From Rheinheimera sp. (GTDB taxonomy: Bacteria; Pseudomonadota; Gammaproteobacteria; Enterobacterales; Alteromonadaceae), in the NCBI GenBank assembly GCA_008015325.1, contig SSFI01000090.1, forward strand, positions 1 through 64,000: a DNA stretch of 64,000 bases, given 5' to 3'. A program made the position numbers and the translations under genes. The notes under the pieces were generated by a model. That model saw only the letters and a program-made list of their open reading frames with translations, ran no database searches and was not told the DNA's origin. Position 1 is the first letter of the stretch. Every line of letters begins with the position of its first letter. Positions 46,220 through 54,284 of the stretch are shown one piece after another.

Positions 46220-47001
46220 CAGCTGGCCCTCTGCTCAGTCGCTGGCCTAATGACTGAAGCAGTCGCTGCCACAACAGCAGTTGGCTGTGTTGCTGTTGCG
46301 ACAAACTGACCATCAGCCAGATACAAACGGCGCTGCGCTCTTGCTGCCAGCTGTGGGTCATGCGTCACCATCAACACAGTCGCGCCATCCTGGTGCAGCT
46401 TGCTCAGCAGGTTCATCACAATTTCGGCACTTTGCGAATCGAGGTTCCCGGTCGGTTCATCCGCCAATAACAAACTCGGGTTAGTAATAAGCGCCCGTGC
46501 AATTGCCACCCGTTGCTGCTGACCGCCGGATAACTGCTCGGGATAAGCATCCAGCTTGTCAGACAGTTCCACCTGCGCCAGCACTTGCGCAGCCCGGCTA
46601 CGGTACTCGGCGGCTTTGACGCCGGCTAAATACCGCAGTGGTAAACTGACATTCTCCGCGACAGTCATGCTGCTGATGAGGTTAAAATTCTGAAAAATCC
46701 AGCCAATATGGCGGTTACGCAGCACACTATGCTGATAAGCCGACAAACCCGGCACCGACTGGCCAAGCAGCAAATATTCACCGGCTGAAAAGCTATCTAG
46801 TAAGCCAATGATCGATAACAAGGTTGATTTACCACTGCCGGAGCGGCCTTCAATCGCAACAAACTCGCCGCGTGTTACCTGAAAATCCAGTGCCTGTAAT
46901 ACCGGCAGTTGCAGCTTACCCTGAGTAAATACTTTAGATGCCTGCCGGATGTCGATCAGGGTTTCCGCCTGATGGGTTGCTGTGTTATTGGCTTCAGCCA
47001 T
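46219..47001 (-). CDS. MacB/LolD-type ABC ATPase
   Basis: 260 residues. Walker A GRSGSGKST (52-60), Q-loop IGWIFQNFNLIS (about 99-110), signature LSGGQQQ (157-163), Walker B SLLLADEPTGNLDS (about 176-189). The ADEPTGNLDS wording is that of the MacB/LolD/FtsE group. The start ATG at 47001 follows GGAGG; it overlaps the end of the adaptor gene by 8 bases, so the operon is tightly coupled. A tail of about 35 residues past the nucleotide-binding fold is low in complexity. Confidence 0.9.
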   Translation of the reverse strand: MAEANNTATHQAETLIDIRQASKVFTQGKLQLPVLQALDFQVTRGEFVAIEGRSGSGKSTLLSIIGLLDSFSAGEYLLLGQSVPGLSAYQHSVLRNRHIGWIFQNFNLISSMTVAENVSLPLRYLAGVKAAEYRSRAAQVLAQVELSDKLDAYPEQLSGGQQQRVAIARALITNPSLLLADEPTGNLDSQSAEIVMNLLSKLHQDGATVLMVTHDPQLAARAQRRLYLADGQFVATATQPTAVVAATASVIRPATEQRAS

Positions 47002-48256
47002 TGAGGTCCTCCGGTGCAATCACTTCGTTGTTTAACAGTGCCGCCGGCACCTGCAATAAGATTTGTTCACCGGCTTTCACGCCATCTAACAGCTGCATTT
47101 GTTTTGGCGTCAGGCTGCCGATCAGTACTTCGCGGCGCTGGTACAGTGCCGAAGATGCATCCCAGACAAACAGCGCCTGGCGTTGTTGTGGTTTTTGAAT
47201 ATAAGCAGCGCGGTCGCTGAGCAGGGTTTGTTCTTGGGTCCCAACATTGATATCAGCTTTGACTTCAATATTGGCGCGGGCGGTATCTGGTAGGTCACTT
47301 AACAGGGCCACATCAACCCGTAAAAAGTTGTCGACCACATTGGGCGACACCCAGCTGGCTTCACCGAGCATGGGTTTGCCTTTGATATTCAGTGTCACCG
47401 CCTGGCCGGGCTTCACTAAAGCGGCATCGACCGCACCGATTTTCAGCTCCGCTAATAATTGCCCAGACTCAGCCACTTGCCCGAGCGCCTGGCCTGCCAC
47501 CACCTGACTACCCGGTTTTAAGCTTTCATCCAGCGCAATCAGCTGGCCGCTGATCTCACTGCTGACGGCCAACGCCAGTACATCTTGCTTAGCGATATCA
47601 CGTTGTTTTTCCGCCCGTTGCCGGTTGAGTTCGGCTGCAGCCAGCCGGTTTTGGCTCGAACTGACAAAGCCTTTAAGTTTCTCTTCAGCCAGCAATACTT
47701 TTTGTTTGGCCTGCGTCAGCAATGCTTCGCTTTGGGCAAAATCCAGTGCTGAGACAATTTGCTGGCGAAACAGCTCTTGTTTGGCGGCCAGTTGAGTTTG
47801 CAACAGCTGTTGCTCTGCCTGAGCCAGCCGTAAATCATGCTGCAGTTGCAACTGTTCTTGCTCCAGCTGCTGCTGCAGCAATAAAAATTCGGCCTGCTGT
47901 GCTTGTAATGCCAGCTCCTGCTCCTCCAACTGGCGCTGTAATTTTGGATTGACCAGCTGCAAAATCGGCTGCCCGGCCTCGAGCATAGCGCCGGGCCTTT
48001 GCGCCAGCTGCGACACCCGGCCTTCGGTCATCGCAATTAGGCTTTGCACTTTTTGTGGAACCAGAACACCGAAGGCGCTGATTTGATGTTCTAAATTGCC
48101 CCGAGTCACCGGGCTACTCTGGAATGTCTGCACACTGGCACCCGTGACTGCACCGGAGCTCATCATCCATACGCTGATGGTCAGTGCGGCGCATGTGATT
48201 AGCAGCAGAGCTTTTCGGCTTTGCCAATGAGGCTGACGTTCTGTGGGGATTTGCAT
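46994..48256 (-). CDS. MacA/HlyD-type periplasmic adaptor
   Basis: 420-residue membrane-anchored adaptor. One N-terminal helix (ALLLITCAALTISVWMMSSG), lipoyl/barrel-sandwich halves on both sides of a long coiled coil rich in Gln and Leu (about 105-235), then a beta-barrel domain. It would link the ABC pump to an outer-membrane channel such as TolC, which is not encoded here. The start at ATG 48256 lies about 10 bases after AAAGGA; a GTG three codons upstream is too close to that site. First gene of the operon; the MITE-like element begins 35 bp upstream. Confidence 0.87.
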   Translation of the reverse strand: MQIPTERQPHWQSRKALLLITCAALTISVWMMSSGAVTGASVQTFQSSPVTRGNLEHQISAFGVLVPQKVQSLIAMTEGRVSQLAQRPGAMLEAGQPILQLVNPKLQRQLEEQELALQAQQAEFLLLQQQLEQEQLQLQHDLRLAQAEQQLLQTQLAAKQELFRQQIVSALDFAQSEALLTQAKQKVLLAEEKLKGFVSSSQNRLAAAELNRQRAEKQRDIAKQDVLALAVSSEISGQLIALDESLKPGSQVVAGQALGQVAESGQLLAELKIGAVDAALVKPGQAVTLNIKGKPMLGEASWVSPNVVDNFLRVDVALLSDLPDTARANIEVKADINVGTQEQTLLSDRAAYIQKPQQRQALFVWDASSALYQRREVLIGSLTPKQMQLLDGVKAGEQILLQVPAALLNNEVIAPEDLNG

Positions 48257-48290
48257 CTGTGTCACATCCTTTGTGAAGAACTAAACAAAC

Positions 48291-48562
48291 CTAGAGCACC
48301 ATATAGTTTAAAAAAGCGGCAGCAGCGATAAGCAGAATGGCCGCAGGCAAGGCAGATTTTTGAAGCTTTAGTGGTTCTAAAGCGAGAAAATTTAACGCCG
48401 CATGCGGCCATTCTGGTATCGCCCGTCCGGGAGCGCCTGTAATTGCCTTATGCAGCGTTGCCACAGCTCGAAAGAGCACCACTATTCCTTCGCCGTGTCG
48501 CCTTGCCTGAGGCAATTTCAGGCTGCTCTGCTGTTCGCTTATTAAACTATATGGTGCTCTAG
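48291..48562. mobile_element. MITE-like element, 272 bp with 21-bp terminal inverted repeats
   Basis: Perfect terminal inverted repeats CTAGAGCACCATATAGTTTAA at 48291-48311 and its complement at 48542-48562. The ends allow a CTAG or TA target duplication, as used by IS5-type or IS630-type transposases. An internal 13-bp inverted repeat (CAGAATGGCCGCA at 48333-48345 with 48403-48415) gives a second fold. A 74-codon minus-strand ORF crosses it, but it has no recognisable domain and is not called. Its left 56 bp recur exactly in the fbp operon (31581-31636). Non-autonomous; no transposase of that family is in the window. Confidence 0.78.
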
Positions 48563-48826
48563 CTTCTTCAATATGTTAGCAATCACCGAAATGTAACTTT
48601 TTTGTTTTTTCAGCAATATCACTGTGATGATTTTCCACAATCTAAAGAAGGCTACCGCTGAAAACCTGACGAAATATTGATAATGTTAAGAGAAAACGCT
48701 TTATGCCAGCCAATCGAACAGCACGCAGTTCTAAGCTTTACCCAACCTTTACCTGCTTTTGCACCTTGTTGACATACCAGCCTCTACACTCAGCGCTAAC
48801 TGAGGTAAAACACAAAGGGTCTCGAA

Positions 48827-49024
48827 ATGAACAAGGTTGCTGACTCATCACTAAAAATTGGATTAATGGCTTTGATAGCGCTGCTGATGCTATCCGGTTG
48901 CGTGGTGCATCCGGCACATCATCGTCATGTGGTGGTAGCAAAACCGGTGGCAAAAACTGTGATAGTCAAACAGGCGGTCGTGGTGAAAAAACCGGTGGTG
49001 GTGCGAAAAGTCGTGGTGCATTGA
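48827..49024 (+). CDS. Small predicted lipoprotein, Val/Lys-rich
   Basis: 65 residues. A lipobox signal peptide (ALIALLMLSGC, Cys at about residue 25) is followed by a 40-residue mature chain of alternating valine and basic residues, such as VVVAKPVAKTVIVKQAVVVK. I do not recognise a family. The AAAGG site lies upstream, and a strong terminator follows 18 bases after the stop. The short, strongly basic tail could lie against membrane phospholipid or peptidoglycan. The 264 bp before it, up to the MITE-like element, show no other gene. Confidence 0.7.
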   Translation: MNKVADSSLKIGLMALIALLMLSGCVVHPAHHRHVVVAKPVAKTVIVKQAVVVKKPVVVRKVVVH

Positions 49025-49042
49025 TACATTGAGCCGAAAACG

Positions 49043-49067
49043 AAAAAGCCGCATCATGCGGCTTTTT
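49043..49067. terminator. Bidirectional terminator, small lipoprotein / sspB
   Basis: Stem AAAAAGCCGCA / TGCGGCTTTTT with loop TCA. T-runs on both strands serve the lipoprotein gene from one side and sspB from the other. Confidence 0.9.
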
Positions 49068-49112
49068 GCTTTAGGGCTTGGCGGATTGGCTTAGGCAGAT
49101 AGTGTGGCCACG

Positions 49113-49553
49113 TTATTTCACGACGCGTAAATGACTGCCTTTTTTTGGTTTGTCATCGTCCGGGCCAAGCTCGGCCGGTTCTGCGGCCGGCACATCCAGC
49201 TCAAGCTTGGTGTCATCCAACTCATCTTCCTGCCATTCTTCTTCCGGCGTAAACATAGTGCCGGCGCCATTTTCACGGGCATAAATCGCCAGCACTGAAC
49301 GCTGCGGAATATACAGCGCAAACGGATTGCCGCTGAAACGGGCATTAAATGTCACTGCATCATTTCCCAATAACAAGTTGCCAACAGCGCCCGGGCTGAT
49401 ATTCAGCACGATTTGGCCGTCTTTGACATGTTGCAACGGCACTTTGACGCCAGGCATGGTTGCGTCCACGACCAGATAAGGGGTGCAATTGTTGTCCACA
49501 ATCCATTCATAAAATGCGCGTAACAGATAAGGCCGATTGGGAGTCATTTGCAT
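49113..49553 (-). CDS. sspB: ClpXP adaptor, stringent starvation protein B
   Basis: 146 residues. Delivers ssrA-tagged peptides to ClpXP. The N-terminal folded domain (about 1-112, starting with NRPYLLRAFYEWIVDN) is followed by an acidic, flexible linker rich in Glu/Asp. The C-terminal ClpX-docking tail GSHLRVVK is intact. GGAGA lies 8 bases before the start. It is 18 bp downstream of sspA, the conserved operon order. Confidence 0.95.
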   Translation of the reverse strand: MQMTPNRPYLLRAFYEWIVDNNCTPYLVVDATMPGVKVPLQHVKDGQIVLNISPGAVGNLLLGNDAVTFNARFSGNPFALYIPQRSVLAIYARENGAGTMFTPEEEWQEDELDDTKLELDVPAAEPAELGPDDDKPKKGSHLRVVK

Positions 49554-49571
49554 CTTTTTGGTCTCCAGAAC

Positions 49572-50207
49572 TCAATACATACCGGGATGGATACGGCGCT
49601 CGGCGTCGGTCAACGACTGTTGAAACGCATCGCGTTCGAACATCCGCAGCATATAGTTTTTAATTGGTTTACTGCCAGGGCCGCTCAGTTCAATACCAAG
49701 CAGAGGTAAACGCCACAACAGCACCGACAAGTACACATCCTGCAAACTGTATTCGTCACTCATGAAAAATGCGGTATCTGCAAAAATTGGCGCAGTCGAT
49801 AATAAACTTTCGCGCAAATCATGCCGGGCCTCGGCGGCGTCTTCACCACCAGCCAGAATTTTGTTTGCCAGACCATACCAGTCATGTTTGATGCGATACA
49901 TCATCAGACGGGTCTGGGCACGGGCTACCGGATACACCGGTAACAACGGCGGGTGTGGAAAGCGCTCGTCCAGATATTCCATGATGATGTCGGCCTGGTA
50001 CAGCGCCAGATCACGGTCAATCAGGGTCGGCAGGCTGCCATAAGGATTCACTTCGTAGACATCTTCCGGCAGATTGCCCGGATGTGCGATCAGGATATCA
50101 GCGGTAATGCCTTTTTCTGCCAGTACGATCCGGACATGGTGACTGTCCATCTCCGCGGCGGCACTAAACAAAGTCATGGTATTTCGTCTGCTGGCGTTGC
50201 TCGCCAT
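49572..50207 (-). CDS. sspA: Stringent starvation protein A, RNA-polymerase-associated
   Basis: 211-residue glutathione-S-transferase-fold protein that binds RNA polymerase and helps in stationary phase and acid tolerance. The N-terminus MASNASRRNTMTLFS matches the SspA family, and the thioredoxin-like half has NPYGSLPTLIDRD with the conserved cis-Pro. The start at 50207 follows GGAGGAAG; seven codons upstream are excluded. It lies downstream of petC with a terminator-like hairpin between, as is usual in gammaproteobacteria. Confidence 0.95.
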   Translation of the reverse strand: MASNASRRNTMTLFSAAAEMDSHHVRIVLAEKGITADILIAHPGNLPEDVYEVNPYGSLPTLIDRDLALYQADIIMEYLDERFPHPPLLPVYPVARAQTRLMMYRIKHDWYGLANKILAGGEDAAEARHDLRESLLSTAPIFADTAFFMSDEYSLQDVYLSVLLWRLPLLGIELSGPGSKPIKNYMLRMFERDAFQQSLTDAERRIHPGMY

Positions 50208-50227
50208 AGCTTCCTCCGGAAAAGGCA

Positions 50228-50247
50228 AAGGGGCCTTGCGGCCCCTT
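50228..50247 (-). terminator. Hairpin terminator between petC and sspA
   Basis: Stem AAGGGGCC / GGCCCCTT with loop TTGC (plus-strand reading), 20 bases past the petC stop and just ahead of the sspA ribosome site. Leftward it is followed by TTTGCCTTTT, a broken U-run, so read-through into sspA is likely. Confidence 0.6.
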
Positions 50248-50267
50248 AAACAAACAGCGGCTGACGC

Positions 50268-51008
50268 TTAATGGACGTCTTTCCAGTATTCTTTCTTCAG
50301 CAGGAATGCCAGAATGAAGAAAATAAACAGGAAGATCATGACCTTAATGCCAAGGCTATGAGATTCTAACTTTGAAGGTTCACCGGTGTATTCCAGATAG
50401 TTCACCAGATCAGCCACAGCACGGTCATATTCTTCCGGGCTTAATTCACCTGAACCATCGGCAACGATACCAACATAAACTTCTTTCGATTCACCATCGA
50501 CCATTTGCGTTTCGTGCTTTTTGTACGGGATACCTTGCAGTTCCTGTAACACGTGCGGCATACCGACCAGAGGGAACACTTCGTTGTTCACACCAAACGG
50601 ACGGGTTGGGTCAACATAAAACGACCGCAGATAGGTGTAGATCCAATCCGGACCACGCACCCGGGCTACGTTAGTTAAATCTGGTGGCGGCGCACCAAAC
50701 CATTTCGCCAGGTCTGCTTTTGGCGCAGCGTTTTTAATATAATCGCCGACCTTATTCGCGGTAAATGCCAGCTCTTTCATGCCGACTTCATCCGGGATAC
50801 CTAAATCTCGGAAAGTCCGTGAGTAGCGCTGATATTCCATCTGGTGGCAACCCAGACAGTAGTTCTGGAACATCTTGGCACCACGCTGCAGGGACTCTTT
50901 GTCATGCAGATTGATTGGCGCTTTGTCCAGGTGGATATTTTCACCACCTGCAGCCAGCACTGAAGCAGACGTCACCAGTGCCAGTACTGAGAATAACTTT
51001 TTCAGCAT
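50268..51008 (-). CDS. petC: Cytochrome c1 of the bc1 complex
   Basis: 246 residues. Signal peptide ends near SVLAAGGENIH. One haem-binding motif CLGCH (about residues 52-56) lies in the periplasmic domain, and a C-terminal anchor helix (IKVMIFLFIFFILAFLLKK) is present. The distal haem ligand Met is probably in VFPLVGMPHVL. It shares one base with the petB stop (TAATG). It passes electrons from the Rieske centre to soluble cytochrome c. Confidence 0.95.
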   Translation of the reverse strand: MLKKLFSVLALVTSASVLAAGGENIHLDKAPINLHDKESLQRGAKMFQNYCLGCHQMEYQRYSRTFRDLGIPDEVGMKELAFTANKVGDYIKNAAPKADLAKWFGAPPPDLTNVARVRGPDWIYTYLRSFYVDPTRPFGVNNEVFPLVGMPHVLQELQGIPYKKHETQMVDGESKEVYVGIVADGSGELSPEEYDRAVADLVNYLEYTGEPSKLESHSLGIKVMIFLFIFFILAFLLKKEYWKDVH

Positions 51009-52282
51009 TATGACAACCTCACAGGCAATGGTTTGGTTTTTTCGTTTTTACTGTACCACCACAGCAAACCGAAGAAGGCAAAATAAGCAAATGATGCGAT
51101 CTGTGCAAACAGGGTATAAGTTGGCGTCGCAGGCAGTACACCCAATACACCTAATACCGAGAAGCTAATCACAAAGTTTGCCAGATTCAGTTTGTGCAGC
51201 GTAGAACGGTAACGCACTGAACGTACTTTACAACGATCTAACCATGGCAGCAGCGCCAGCAGAATAATGGCAGCAAACATCGCAACGGCACCCCATAACT
51301 GATCAGGGATAGCACGCAAAATAGCGTAGAACGGTGTGAAGTACCACACTGGTGCAATGTGCGCAGGCGTCTTCATCGGGTTAGCCGGTTCAAAGTTTGG
51401 TGGCTCTAAGAAGAAACCCCCGCCTTCCGGCGCGAAGAAAATTACCGCACAGAAGATAATCAGGAAACCAACCACACCGACAATATCTTTCACCGTGTAA
51501 TACGGGTGGAAAGGGATCGCATCAACGATAATTTTCTTACCGCCTTTGGTGAAATACTCATGGAAAGTGAATTTCTCAGACACGTTGTTTTCAAACTTCT
51601 GACCTTCGTTTGGTACTTTAACATCGATACCATCCGGGTTGTTTGAACCTACTTCATGCAGGGCAATGATGTGCAGGAACACCAGGATCACCAGCACTAA
51701 TGGCAGGGCAATCACGTGTAAGGCGAAGAAACGGTTCAGTGTGACGCCGGAGATAACATAGTCACCACGGATCCACAGGGTTAAATCATCACCAATGCCC
51801 GGAATAACACCGAAAATCGAGATAATAACCTGAGCACCCCAGAATGACATCTGGCCCCAAGGCAGCAGGTAACCCATGAATGCTTCAGCCATCAGCACTA
51901 GGAAAATCAGCATGCCGAAGATCCACAGCAGTTCACGTGGTTTCTGGTAAGAGCCATACATCATGCCGCGGAACATATGCAGATACACAACAACGAAGAA
52001 TGCAGAAGCACCGGTAGAGTGCATATAACGCAGCAGCCAGCCGTAATCAACATCACGCATGATGTATTCAACAGAAGCAAAAGCACGTTCAGCTGAAGGT
52101 TCGAAGTTCATCGTCAGCCAGATCCCGGTCAGGATCTGGTTCACCAGTACTAACATCGCCAGTGAGCCAAAGAAGTACCAGAAGTTGAAATTTTTTGGCG
52201 CAGGGTACTGCATGACATGGAGATTCATTTTCTCCATAAATGGCATGCGGTATTCAATCCAGTTCATGAAATTTTTAAACAT
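51008..52282 (-). CDS. petB: Cytochrome b of the bc1 complex
   Basis: 424-residue full-length cytochrome b with eight expected helices. Four haem-ligand histidines are visible in the RYMHSTGASAFF and ALHVIALPLVLVILVFLH regions, and the Qo-site motif appears as APVWYFTPFYAILRAIPD (the family's PEWY-type position, here PVWY). Tightly coupled to petA and petC through one-base overlaps. Confidence 0.95.
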   Translation of the reverse strand: MFKNFMNWIEYRMPFMEKMNLHVMQYPAPKNFNFWYFFGSLAMLVLVNQILTGIWLTMNFEPSAERAFASVEYIMRDVDYGWLLRYMHSTGASAFFVVVYLHMFRGMMYGSYQKPRELLWIFGMLIFLVLMAEAFMGYLLPWGQMSFWGAQVIISIFGVIPGIGDDLTLWIRGDYVISGVTLNRFFALHVIALPLVLVILVFLHIIALHEVGSNNPDGIDVKVPNEGQKFENNVSEKFTFHEYFTKGGKKIIVDAIPFHPYYTVKDIVGVVGFLIIFCAVIFFAPEGGGFFLEPPNFEPANPMKTPAHIAPVWYFTPFYAILRAIPDQLWGAVAMFAAIILLALLPWLDRCKVRSVRYRSTLHKLNLANFVISFSVLGVLGVLPATPTYTLFAQIASFAYFAFFGLLWWYSKNEKTKPLPVRLS

Positions 52283-52872
52283 CAGGCAGTCCCCTCGTCA
52301 ACACCGATCACCAGCGTGGTGTCATCAGTGAACATATATGGTGGGATCATCAGGTTTTTCGGTGCCGGAACACCTGAGAACACACGACCAGCCATATCGT
52401 AAGTAGAACCATGACATGGGCAGAAGAAACCAGATGCGATGCCTTCGACATGAGCGTCAAAGTCAGCCATTTTGTAAGTCGGAGAACAACCGAGGTGGGT
52501 ACAGATACCTACAGCAACAAAAACCTCAGGTTTTTTCGAGCGATGTTGGTTCTTTGCATAAGCCGGCTGTTGCTCTTCGTCCGAATTCGGATCACGCAGC
52601 TGGCTTTCAACGGCCGCCAAACTTTTCAACATATCCGGTGTGCGGTTCACGACCCATACCGGTTTACCACGCCATTCCACCCGAATTAACTGGCCTGGCT
52701 CGAGTTTGCCGATATTCGCAGTCACAGGCGCACCCGCTTGTTTTGCTTTCTCACTCGGATTCCAGGACGCAATAAAGGGAACGGCTGCTCCAACAGCACC
52801 AACACCACCCACAACAGAGGTAGCGATGGTCAGGAAGCGACGGCGACCATGATCAACTGGCGCATTGCTCAT
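52282..52872 (-). CDS. petA: Rieske iron-sulfur protein of the bc1 complex
   Basis: 196 residues. A twin-arginine type anchor (HGRRRFLTIATSVV) is followed by the Rieske domain with both cluster motifs, CTHLGC and CPCHGS, and the disulfide-forming cysteines within them. First gene of petABC. Its promoter must lie in the 340-bp gap upstream. It oxidises quinol and hands electrons to cytochrome c1. Confidence 0.95.
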   Translation of the reverse strand: MSNAPVDHGRRRFLTIATSVVGGVGAVGAAVPFIASWNPSEKAKQAGAPVTANIGKLEPGQLIRVEWRGKPVWVVNRTPDMLKSLAAVESQLRDPNSDEEQQPAYAKNQHRSKKPEVFVAVGICTHLGCSPTYKMADFDAHVEGIASGFFCPCHGSTYDMAGRVFSGVPAPKNLMIPPYMFTDDTTLVIGVDEGTA

Positions 52873-53211
52873 CCACTCATCTCCACGTTTACGCTTAAAA
52901 CCTGAACAGTTTAAGCGGCTGAATTACAGCGATTATTATAAGTTGAAAAATACGGCGGATCATAATGAAAAGCCCTGCCTGTTACAAGGATTTACCATGA
53001 TTCTCTGCGACCAGCAGCAGCTTTTTTTTCGCAATTTTTTGATCCCGGACAACGCATTCAACAGACTGAATTTACTTTACAAATTAGTAACGGGAATGAA
53101 GTGGTAATTTCCGCCACATCAGCCTGAGGTCGGTATGCGGTTTCCAGCTGGCTGCAAACAAGTATTGTCCGGCTTTTACGAATTGCCACCGCATCGGATG
53201 CAGCGACAGAT
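52873..53211. other. 339-bp gap between petA and the rpsI terminator, no gene found
   Basis: Holds the leftward promoter of petABC. I see no ORF with a ribosome site, no strong hairpin and no clear -35/-10 pair. GCATC/GATGC near 53192-53202 is the only small inverted repeat noted. Confidence 0.5.
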
Positions 53212-53240
53212 AAAAAAAACCCGGCAATTGCCGGGTTTTT
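53212..53240 (-). terminator. Rho-independent terminator of rplM-rpsI
   Basis: A near-perfect palindrome AAACCCGGCAATTGCCGGGTTT with eight U residues leftward, 13 bases past the rpsI stop. Confidence 0.92.
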
Positions 53241-53252
53241 CGGTAAAACGAA

Positions 53253-53645
53253 TTAACGTTTTGAGTACTGTGGACGCTTACGCGCTTTGTGCAGACCGAT
53301 TTTCTTACGTTCAACCTGGCGAGCGTCGCGGGTAACGAAACCAGCTTTACGCAGTGCAGGACGCAGAGATTCGTCGAATTCCATCAGTGCACGAGTGATA
53401 CCGTGACGGATTGCGCCAGCCTGACCAGAGATACCACCACCTTTAACAGTGATGTACATGTCAAACTTGCCAACCATTTCAACTAACTCTAATGGCTGCA
53501 TCACAACCATACGAGCAGTTTCACGACCAAAGTATTCAGTGATTGAGCGTTGGTTGATAACGATGTTACCAGCACCAGCTTTCAGGAATACACGTGCAGT
53601 AGAGGTCTTGCGACGACCAGTACCGTAATATTGATTCTGTGCCAT
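53253..53645 (-). CDS. rpsI: 30S ribosomal protein S9
   Basis: 130 residues, the standard length. It starts [20 protein letters not shown] and ends with the basic C-terminal tail [12 protein letters not shown], which contacts P-site tRNA in the 30S subunit. It follows rplM by 13 bp and is co-transcribed with it. Confidence 0.97.
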   Translation of the reverse strand: MAQNQYYGTGRRKTSTARVFLKAGAGNIVINQRSITEYFGRETARMVVMQPLELVEMVGKFDMYITVKGGGISGQAGAIRHGITRALMEFDESLRPALRKAGFVTRDARQVERKKIGLHKARKRPQYSKR

Positions 53646-53658
53646 GTCTATGCTCCCG

Positions 53659-54087
53659 TTAGATGTCTAAAACTTGTGGTTGCTGGGCAGCGTGCTGATG
53701 CTCGGCGCCTGCATACACTTTTAACTTACGGAACATAGCGCGACCCAGTGGACCTTTTGGCAGCATGCCTTTGATCGCGGTCTCCAGTACCATCTCAGGT
53801 TTTTTATCCAGCAGCTTTTCAAAGTTAATTTCTTTGATACCACCTGGGAAACCAGAGTGAGAGTAGTACATTTTGTTTTTCGCTTTGTTGCCAGTGACAG
53901 TCACTTTGTCAGCGTTAACTACGATGATGTAGTCGCCGGTGTCAACGTGAGGTGTGTATTCTGGCTTGTGCTTGCCGCGCAGACGGCTAGCGATTTCAGT
54001 TGAAAGACGACCCAGGGTTTTACCTGCGGCATCAACAACGAACCAGTCGCGTTGTACGCTTTCTGGTTTAGCAGTAAAAGTTTTCAT
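53659..54087 (-). CDS. rplM: 50S ribosomal protein L13
   Basis: 142 residues, as in E. coli. It starts [20 protein letters not shown] and includes [27 protein letters not shown], here noted as [14 protein letters not shown]. The ATG at 54087 is preferred over the adjacent TTG. A leader with three stem-loops lies upstream (54122-54190). Operon rplM-rpsI ends at the terminator at 53212. Confidence 0.97.
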   Translation of the reverse strand: MKTFTAKPESVQRDWFVVDAAGKTLGRLSTEIASRLRGKHKPEYTPHVDTGDYIIVVNADKVTVTGNKAKNKMYYSHSGFPGGIKEINFEKLLDKKPEMVLETAIKGMLPKGPLGRAMFRKLKVYAGAEHQHAAQQPQVLDI

Positions 54088-54121
54088 CAAAAACTACCCA
54101 AAAATAAATTTGTTACACCTT

Positions 54122-54190
54122 ACACAACCCCTTCAGGCTGTGTCGTTTATCGTACCCCTTCGAGTACTGCAAACTGCCAGGCTACGGCAG
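54122..54190 (-). promoter_or_regulatory. Structured rplM leader, candidate ribosomal-protein autoregulatory site
   Basis: Three consecutive hairpins precede rplM on the minus strand: CTGCC / GGCAG (54174-54190), GTACTC-GAAG-GGGTAC (54152-54167) and ACACAGCC / GGTTGTGT with a 6-base loop (54122-54143, one G-U pair). L13 operons are known to be autoregulated in E. coli; whether this fold matches that site is not established here. Confidence 0.5.
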
Positions 54191-54284
54191 TATCAGGCTG
54201 TAACGTGGGCCGGCGGCGGATTATAAAGGAACGCTGCACAAAAAACAGCATTTTATTGCAGAATTTTTCGATCAAATCAGCGCT

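Noticed and set aside
48291..48515. 74-codon minus-strand ORF inside the MITE-like element
   Set aside because: No domain and no ribosome site. It ends in the same hydrophobic stretch as the 31581 ORF only because the DNA is repeated.
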